From: Euryarchaeota archaeon UBA136
GTDB lineage: Archaea; Thermoplasmatota; Poseidoniia; MGIII; CG-Epi1
Reading direction: 5' to 3'
Length of the DNA: 11,046 nucleotides
Assembly (NCBI GenBank): GCA_002506485.1
Contig: DAXQ01000028.1
Span: 1-11,046, forward strand
Shown here piece by piece: positions 4,792 to 11,046 of the stretch. The notes under the pieces are model-generated. The model had not been told where the DNA came from. It saw only the letters and a list, made by a program, of their open reading frames with translations, and searched no databases. Both the position numbers and the translations under genes were made by a program. Numbering within the stretch: position 1 is the first letter of the stretch; each line of letters opens with the position of its first letter.

Positions 4792-7700
4792 ATGAATATC
4801 CGTGTAACGTCAATAACATTGGCATTGTTGTTAATACTAAATAGTGTAGTCTTGGCAGAAACTACAACACAATTTATTCGTGATGGTGAGGAGATATCTG
4901 AAGTCACATTGTACCTGGAGGAAGATGTCACAGACGATGGGACTAAAGTTGAATTTCCGAATGCCGAGGTTCTAGATGCATCCTATGTAGTCTCTGGTGG
5001 AGCTGATCAAGATGGAAACTATGCTGAGGACGTATCGGTAACCATCAGTGGTACAACTTGGGAGTATAGTGGGGAAGGATATGGGCCTTTAGGTCAACAA
5101 GATGAATTCAGTGATGGGGCCTCTAAAAGGAGCGCTAGTTTTAGCAATGGTGATGGAGGCGAGACTTCACTTAAATTATTATTACCCGTCAATGCAACAA
5201 TTACTGACGCGGAAGTTACTTTGGCCGGACTCCCCCCAGCCGGTGAATTGGGAGATTACCAATTAACTTCCGAGAACACAAACGGAGGATCTTATAGCAC
5301 CTATCCCAGTGTAGTAATCGATGGTTCTGATACTTTTGCAGTATGGCAGGATGACGGAAACCTGGAGAATAAGGACATATCCAACCTATACAAAATTCTT
5401 TTTAATTCCAGAGGTTCAAGTTGGGATGACCCTACGGTTTTGTACAATAATGATAATAATTATGTACTGAGTGAGCCAACGATTGCAGGAGACAGTGATT
5501 ATCTAGCAGTTTCGTGGCTTTCTAGTGGAAACTTACAGGGGATGTATTCAACCAATGAAGGAAATTCCTGGAGTGACGTTATTACTTATGATTCAGAGTA
5601 TTACATCTATTATCATGATCTGGAAGTAGAGGATGAAGAATTGTACCTGACTTTGTCCATCTATGCTCCAAATGATGATGGTGAATATGATTACAAAATA
5701 TACTTCTCCAAGTCAGATGATAATGGTGCAACTTGGACTACGCCCCTAGAAGTTTCCGATTCCAATACGGCTTCTAGAAATATGTATCCCAAGATGGATG
5801 TTGATGGAAGTGATGTGCACATTTCATGGTTGGGTTCGCCCTCAGGAACTGGCCTTTCGATTTATTATTCCACATCGAGTAACGGGGGCAGTTCTTTCAG
5901 TACCGGAAGTCAGTTGAGCGGAACTGCAAATACTATAGATGTTGATGTTACTGCTGATGGAGATAGTATTGTCGTTTCCTGGATAGAATCAGGAACATCT
6001 ACTGGCGAAACATATGTGGTCAAAGCAAGATCTTCCTCCAATGGGGGTTCATCTTTTAACTCAGAAATTACGGTCTCCTCTACAGATGATGCTGATGTTA
6101 ATGCAGTAAGGAGTACTAATGATGGAGGTAACAATTTCTACATATCGTGGACCCGTACCGATAACAATGATAATCTGAACATCGTGGTTTCAAGATCGGC
6201 TAATTCAGGAACCAGCTGGAATTCGGCCGTTGAAATTGATGGCGTTGGTGACGCTGAGCAAAGGGGACTAGGCTTTATCGATGCAGATTCCTCGAAAATT
6301 GTTGCCCTCTGGGTCGATGTATACGATGGCGATGGAGCTTCAAGTGATCCTGATATCTACTGTTCATATAGCTCAAATGATGGTAGTTCATGGTCTGATC
6401 TGGAAGAAATAGGATCTGATCAGTATTATGAGGCGGATTCCTTTGCACCAGCTCTAGCCTATTCTAATGATTATGTTTATGCTGTATATTGGGATGGAGG
6501 TGATAACGATCCTGAAGGAGATACCAATGGCAACGATGTAATGAATGATGATGGTGATATATTCTTTAGAAGATCAGCAGACGATGGGGAAAATTGGGAT
6601 GACGTGGTTGTTATTTCGAATAGTGATACAGATGGTATGACCTATGATCCTCCATCATATGCAAGTTATTACTACGCATATTATCGATCTGATATAGCCG
6701 CCAGCGGTTCCAACGTATATGTTGTATGGTCAAATTATGATTACGATAATGCACAGTACGAAATCAGGTTTTCAAAATCTACTAACTCGGGGAATACTTG
6801 GTCTGATGTTTCCGTTATAAGCTCATCAGCATCAAGTGCTGATACTATCAATTCATATGCCCCCACTATAACTACAAATGGAAATGAGGTATATGTTGCT
6901 TGGCAGCAATACTCTTATGATGGTACAACTACAGCTTATAATATAATATCCAGATACTCTAGTGACAGGGGAGATTCCTGGAATTCAGCTACAACCGTAA
7001 CGGATTCTGATGGGACACATTATATTCCTGAAATAGCATACGGCAATGATATAGTTCATTTGACTTGGCATGCTTATAACACAGACGGGAACGCCCAATA
7101 TACTATAGAATATGCATCTAGTGATGATGATGGAGCAACATGGGAAAGACAGGTTCTGCGTAATCCTTCATCATCAACTGGCTGGTGTTGGTTCCCAAAT
7201 ATAGCAACAGAGGATGATAATGTGTATGTTGTTTGGCAAGACGATGATTGGGATGAGAATGCTATTTATGATATGGAGGTCGTACTAAAAAAATCTGATG
7301 ACAATGGGGAAACGTGGGATGAGGGTACTTTACTTGTGCCGAGTAGAGACACCTCAACCAGTTTTACATATATGCTACCTGCAGTAACGAGCGCTGGTGG
7401 GTATGTGTACGTCTCTTATCAAGACTATAATGGTGCAACATATGATCATTATTTCAAGTTTAGTCAGGATTCTGGAAATGGATGGTCTGATGAATATACC
7501 GTAACTGAGGATCACCTCCTAAACTATGCTAAAATGGATTTGACTATTGATGAAGATGGAAAAACGTACTTTGGATATTCTGATGATACAAATATTGCAG
7601 AAGAAGAAGCTGAGGATAATGATGTTTTCATACGGGCTACCATTGATGGTTATCCAACCAATCCAACAATAAATCTTGATGGAGGCAGTGATGATTGGGA

Positions 7701-9900
7701 TTGGCCTGGGGAATTTAATCCAGACAACTCTCCGGTAACTTGGGAAGATAGTGGTGAAAACGGGGCATCAAAATCATTTGCAGAAGCTATTGAAGATGGA
7801 TTGCAAGAAGCCATTGACAATGAAGATACTTTTGTTGATGAATATGGGGTGGAAATGGCAAATATCACACTAACTATAACTAGTGATACCGATGGAAGAG
7901 TAGGTTTTTCAGAATTAAAGATTGAATACACTGTCGATTTCATTGTTGACCAAGATTTGCTTGTCACCAGGCTGAACAATCTGGTAGATGGGACTGATGA
8001 TTCAGAAACAACCGCTGAAACCAAATTCTCAGTATCAAGTAGCACTAATGGCAAAGTGATTCTCAAGGATCTCAAGATAGTAACTGCTGAAGCTGACCTG
8101 GAAATAACACAGATGGATTTCAGTAATTCCAGTCCCAAGGAAGGGAATGATCTTGTGATCACAGTGCATGTCAGGAATACTGGTGAAGGTGACGCTTCTG
8201 CGGATATTACATACTGGTATGATGGCGATAATGAGATTGGATCTCGAACTTTGACAGGAATAGAGAGTGGGAACACGGAAACAATCAGTATAACTTGGGA
8301 AGATATTCCTGCAGGCAATTACGAGGTTACAGCATCGATAGTGGATTCGGTACCCAAGGATACATCACAGGGTGATGAGGATACGATAAGCCAGTCAATT
8401 AATATCGCATCTGCTGATCCTGAGATAACTACTGAATTTAGCTTTGATGGAATTGCTGTTGAGGGTAGTGAAATAGGATGGAGTCTCTCAATAGAAAATG
8501 AGGGTGATAAATACGGTAATATCAAGGCTTATATTTATGAAAATGAGGAGGACGAAGATAACTTGGTGTACGAATCGCCCATTACTAAAATAGATGTGGA
8601 TGTGACCAAAGGTTTTAGCGGTTCATGGTTAGCTAAGTCTGGTGTCGACGAATTCTATCTGAAAATAGTAGACACAGATGACGATGAGGTTCTTAATGGA
8701 GAAGGTGATGGTGAATACCTGGACGTAAGCGTTCAGAAAATGCCTAAATTAACAGTAAGCAATATTGAATGGGTCAATGAAGATGATAATCCAATCATTT
8801 CCTTCAGTGAAGGCACGGTAGCTTATGCAAAGATCTATATTCTTAATGAAGGATCATTTGATGTTACCGCATCAGTAGAATTGAAACTAACAAAATCTGA
8901 TAAGAAAATTGTGCCAACACCTGCCTATGGTGCAAATATCAACTTTAATGGAGATACAGAAACAATTCTGATGATTAATGATGAATATCCAAAAGCTGTG
9001 TTTAATTCTGAAGGTCAGTTAGGATTTACAGGAAGTTGGATTGTAGATATCAAGCTGTCAAATATCATCGCTAAGAATAGTGAAGAACAAATCTGGGACT
9101 CTGAGGAACTTGTTTTCACGAACAAAAATTACAGGGTTGAAGTCTTTGAACCTCCGAATCTATCATTGACGCAATTTACTGCCAACCGTGTAGATATAGG
9201 AGAAGGAGAGGCCGTTACATTTACAATAGTGATCAGTAATGATGGTGAAGCCGAGGCAACAGGAAACGTACAGATTCTGCAAAGCAGTTCTGTTGTAGGG
9301 ACAACCTCTTTCACAGCTCCAGGATATGATTCAATAGCAGTCACATATGATTGGTCAGTTCCAGGTAATTATGATGGCGAAGTAAATCTCAAGGCCCAGA
9401 TAGATCCTAACTCAGTAAATCCCCCGGGAGGACCTGAAGATCGCGTAACTGATGATTTCCAGATATTGACGCTGAATGTAGAAGGTACCGTGAACGTCAA
9501 ACCAGCATCTGAATCCGGAACGGGGACTGGCGCATGGATAGTTCCTCTCATCGTATTTGTTGTACTGATTGCTGGGTTTGGTGGGGTCTATGTCATGTAT
9601 AGGCGTTCGCAACCAAGTGCTGAGGAAACTGATTCTTTTGGAGACATGGGTGGTTTACCTGAGCAACCACCTATAGCAGCTCCACAACCTGAACAACCTC
9701 CGGCTGCAGCACCACCGCCACCACAACCTGAACAACCTCCGGCTGCAGCACCGCCTCAGGGAACCTTACTAAGCATAACTGTTCCAGAAGGCGCTCAACC
9801 AGGTCAGCAAATACAGATTAAAGCACCGGATGGAAGGGTTGTAGCAGTAACTATTCCCGCTGGAATGCAACCGGGAACCCAATTTCAGGTCAAAATCTAG
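4792..9900 (+). CDS. Giant membrane-anchored surface protein with Asp-box (BNR) propellers and CARDB-like domains
   Basis: This 1702-aa acidic protein is secreted and anchored. Residues 1-22 are a signal peptide (hydrophobic core LALLLIL, likely cut after VLA). About 13 Asp-box motifs of the form SxDxGxTW recur every 50-70 residues, beginning near residues 204, 252, 306, 360, 413, 467, 526, 593, 661, 721, 775, 833 and 889. This spacing suggests two beta-propellers of six or seven blades. A YPTNPTINLDGG beta domain (about 950-1095) follows, then four CARDB-like Ig domains starting near 1101, 1207, 1317 and 1454. Residues 1582-1603 form one membrane helix followed by RR, leaving a cytoplasmic tail with Pro/Ala/Gln repeats and a C-terminal VPEG...IPAG beta module. 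No FRIP motif of true sialidases is seen, so adhesion or ligand binding is likelier than catalysis. The start is set by signal peptide and Shine-Dalgarno. Confidence 0.92.
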   Translation: MNIRVTSITLALLLILNSVVLAETTTQFIRDGEEISEVTLYLEEDVTDDGTKVEFPNAEVLDASYVVSGGADQDGNYAEDVSVTISGTTWEYSGEGYGPLGQQDEFSDGASKRSASFSNGDGGETSLKLLLPVNATITDAEVTLAGLPPAGELGDYQLTSENTNGGSYSTYPSVVIDGSDTFAVWQDDGNLENKDISNLYKILFNSRGSSWDDPTVLYNNDNNYVLSEPTIAGDSDYLAVSWLSSGNLQGMYSTNEGNSWSDVITYDSEYYIYYHDLEVEDEELYLTLSIYAPNDDGEYDYKIYFSKSDDNGATWTTPLEVSDSNTASRNMYPKMDVDGSDVHISWLGSPSGTGLSIYYSTSSNGGSSFSTGSQLSGTANTIDVDVTADGDSIVVSWIESGTSTGETYVVKARSSSNGGSSFNSEITVSSTDDADVNAVRSTNDGGNNFYISWTRTDNNDNLNIVVSRSANSGTSWNSAVEIDGVGDAEQRGLGFIDADSSKIVALWVDVYDGDGASSDPDIYCSYSSNDGSSWSDLEEIGSDQYYEADSFAPALAYSNDYVYAVYWDGGDNDPEGDTNGNDVMNDDGDIFFRRSADDGENWDDVVVISNSDTDGMTYDPPSYASYYYAYYRSDIAASGSNVYVVWSNYDYDNAQYEIRFSKSTNSGNTWSDVSVISSSASSADTINSYAPTITTNGNEVYVAWQQYSYDGTTTAYNIISRYSSDRGDSWNSATTVTDSDGTHYIPEIAYGNDIVHLTWHAYNTDGNAQYTIEYASSDDDGATWERQVLRNPSSSTGWCWFPNIATEDDNVYVVWQDDDWDENAIYDMEVVLKKSDDNGETWDEGTLLVPSRDTSTSFTYMLPAVTSAGGYVYVSYQDYNGATYDHYFKFSQDSGNGWSDEYTVTEDHLLNYAKMDLTIDEDGKTYFGYSDDTNIAEEEAEDNDVFIRATIDGYPTNPTINLDGGSDDWDWPGEFNPDNSPVTWEDSGENGASKSFAEAIEDGLQEAIDNEDTFVDEYGVEMANITLTITSDTDGRVGFSELKIEYTVDFIVDQDLLVTRLNNLVDGTDDSETTAETKFSVSSSTNGKVILKDLKIVTAEADLEITQMDFSNSSPKEGNDLVITVHVRNTGEGDASADITYWYDGDNEIGSRTLTGIESGNTETISITWEDIPAGNYEVTASIVDSVPKDTSQGDEDTISQSINIASADPEITTEFSFDGIAVEGSEIGWSLSIENEGDKYGNIKAYIYENEEDEDNLVYESPITKIDVDVTKGFSGSWLAKSGVDEFYLKIVDTDDDEVLNGEGDGEYLDVSVQKMPKLTVSNIEWVNEDDNPIISFSEGTVAYAKIYILNEGSFDVTASVELKLTKSDKKIVPTPAYGANINFNGDTETILMINDEYPKAVFNSEGQLGFTGSWIVDIKLSNIIAKNSEEQIWDSEELVFTNKNYRVEVFEPPNLSLTQFTANRVDIGEGEAVTFTIVISNDGEAEATGNVQILQSSSVVGTTSFTAPGYDSIAVTYDWSVPGNYDGEVNLKAQIDPNSVNPPGGPEDRVTDDFQILTLNVEGTVNVKPASESGTGTGAWIVPLIVFVVLIAGFGGVYVMYRRSQPSAEETDSFGDMGGLPEQPPIAAPQPEQPPAAAPPPPQPEQPPAAAPPQGTLLSITVPEGAQPGQQIQIKAPDGRVVAVTIPAGMQPGTQFQVKI
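9682..9752 (+). repeat. 32-bp perfect direct repeat in the proline-rich tail region
   Basis: The 32 nt at 9682-9713 recur without change at 9721-9752, offset 39 nt (13 codons). They encode the PQPEQPPAAAP unit of the cytoplasmic tail; a diverged third unit (PEQPPIAAP) precedes them. The offset keeps the reading frame. Nucleotide identity, including third positions, points to recent duplication, so the tail length may vary between strains. Confidence 0.9.
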
Positions 9901-9908
9901 GATTATTG

Positions 9909-9926
9909 ACGGTAAATGCCGTTTTT
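9909..9926 (+). terminator. Short hairpin with T-run after the surface-protein gene
   Basis: ACGG (9909-9912) pairs with CCGT (9919-9922) around a 6-nt loop, followed by TTTT to 9926. It begins 8 nt after the stop codon. Archaeal termination depends mainly on the T-run; the 4-bp stem is weak but well placed. Confidence 0.5.
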
Positions 9927-9935
9927 CTTAAATAG
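9927..9935 (+). promoter_or_regulatory. Candidate TATA box ahead of a structured RNA region
   Basis: CTTAAATAG lies directly after the surface-gene terminator. A start about 25 nt downstream would fall at 9956-9957, exactly where the first hairpin of the structured region begins. It may drive a separate small RNA or a long pre-16S leader. Confidence 0.45.
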
Positions 9936-9956
9936 CCCATTTTAAGTGATGACGAG

Positions 9957-10100
9957 CCTGACCAGCAAACGCTGTAACCAGGTGACCGTATTTTACGGCT
10001 GCAATAACTTCGGCGAGCTCCTGATGTTGTGTGATGGAACCATTCCGTTGTTGCAGATATGTTATGGAGATGATAACAAACCCAGTTTGGGCTATCATCT
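9957..10100 (+). ncRNA. Candidate structured RNA (hairpin array with kink-loop) upstream of 16S
   Basis: No credible protein is encoded here; the sequence packs hairpins end to end. Helix 1 is CCTG (9957-9960) with CAGG (9979-9982), nesting CAGC/GCTG. Helix 2 is CCGTA (9986-9990) with TACGG (9994-9998) around a 3-nt loop. Helix 3 is a 10-bp stem, 9999-10008 with 10047-10056, with one G-U pair. Helix 4 is AGATGATA (10068-10075) with TATCATCT (10093-10100), enclosing CCCA/TGGG. Inside helix 3, CTGA (10021-10024) faces TGATG (10032-10036), giving the tandem G-A pairs and U-U pair of an L7Ae-type kink-loop. It could be an independent small RNA, an H/ACA-like guide or a pre-16S leader. It does not resemble 5S, RNase P or SRP RNA. 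Bases 10101-10152 are AT-rich and hold only a weak ACTAG/CTAGT repeat (10123-10127, 10147-10151). Confidence 0.45.
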
Positions 10101-10152
10101 GACATTCGAAATCAAAAGCGAAACTAGTGCAGTCAATCCGACAATTCTAGTA

Positions 10153-10163
10153 AATTTATATAC
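10153..10163 (+). promoter_or_regulatory. Strong TATA box of the 16S rRNA gene
   Basis: AATTTATATAC contains TTTATATA, a consensus archaeal box A typical of rRNA promoters. It is centred about 31 nt before the inferred mature 16S 5' end. Initiation at the usual 25-27 nt downstream would leave a leader of only a few nucleotides. Confidence 0.7.
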
Positions 10164-10188
10164 TCAAAGTGTGCATTCGAAAGGAAAA

Positions 10189-11046
<858 letters not shown>

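Noticed and set aside
5401..7500. Sialidase (neuraminidase) activity for the Asp-box region
   Set aside because: Asp boxes occur in many non-enzymatic propellers, and I saw neither a FRIP motif nor the arginine triad pattern.
7650..8318. 222-aa open frame on the minus strand inside the surface-protein gene
   Set aside because: It lies antisense to a clearly coding 1702-aa frame, and its Ser/Pro/Val-rich translation is what the opposite strand of Asp/Glu/Thr-rich coding gives.
9946..9961. GTGATGA followed by CTGA, like box C and box D
   Set aside because: Only 5 nt separate the boxes, too few for a guide (about 12 nt needed), and no second pair sits at proper spacing.

Overview
The window reads as a chromosomal segment of an uncultured, low-GC euryarchaeon, probably a marine Thermoplasmata relative (Marine Group II/Poseidoniales or Group III). 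The lineage is inferred. The domain is secure: the right end is an archaeal 16S rRNA gene, and the genes include SRP54, an AK6/Fap7-type kinase, a lipid CDP-alcohol transferase, an intron-bearing tRNA-Trp and archaeal TATA boxes about 25 bp upstream of start codons. Several genes look leaderless.

Left part, 1-783, minus strand: an unrecognised 145-aa protein overlaps by 8 nt the GTG start of ribulose-phosphate 3-epimerase, which runs off the left edge. At 784-863 lie divergent promoters with a 9-bp inverted repeat between them. At 864-1034, plus strand, is a tRNA-Trp(CCA) gene with a 95-nt intron. The intron folds as a box C/D guide RNA aimed at C34 and C39 of its own precursor tRNA.

Middle, 1070-4711, minus strand: a four-gene cluster (SRP54, a small basic-tailed protein, an AK6/Fap7-like adenylate kinase, a CDP-alcohol phosphatidyltransferase) with two overlapping junctions, preceded by a separately promoted AlaX-type alanyl-tRNA editing protein. 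The group serves protein targeting to the membrane, ribosome maturation, membrane lipid synthesis and translation fidelity.

Right part, plus strand: 4792-9900 encodes one 1702-aa cell-surface protein with a signal peptide, about 13 Asp-box (BNR) beta-propeller repeats, CARDB-like domains, one membrane anchor, and a Pro/Ala/Gln-rich tail ending in a small repeated beta module. A short hairpin and T-run follow its stop. Then 9927-10100 has a TATA-like element followed by a run of strong hairpins, one with a kink-loop motif (candidate ncRNA or rRNA leader). A strong TATA box at 10153-10163 sits so close to the 16S 5' end that the 16S transcript would have almost no leader. The 16S gene (10189 onward) is cut by the right edge after about 858 nt.

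The most interesting items are the self-guiding tRNA-Trp intron, the structured RNA with a kink-loop upstream of 16S, and the near-leaderless 16S promoter. No mobile elements, CRISPR arrays or defence systems are visible.
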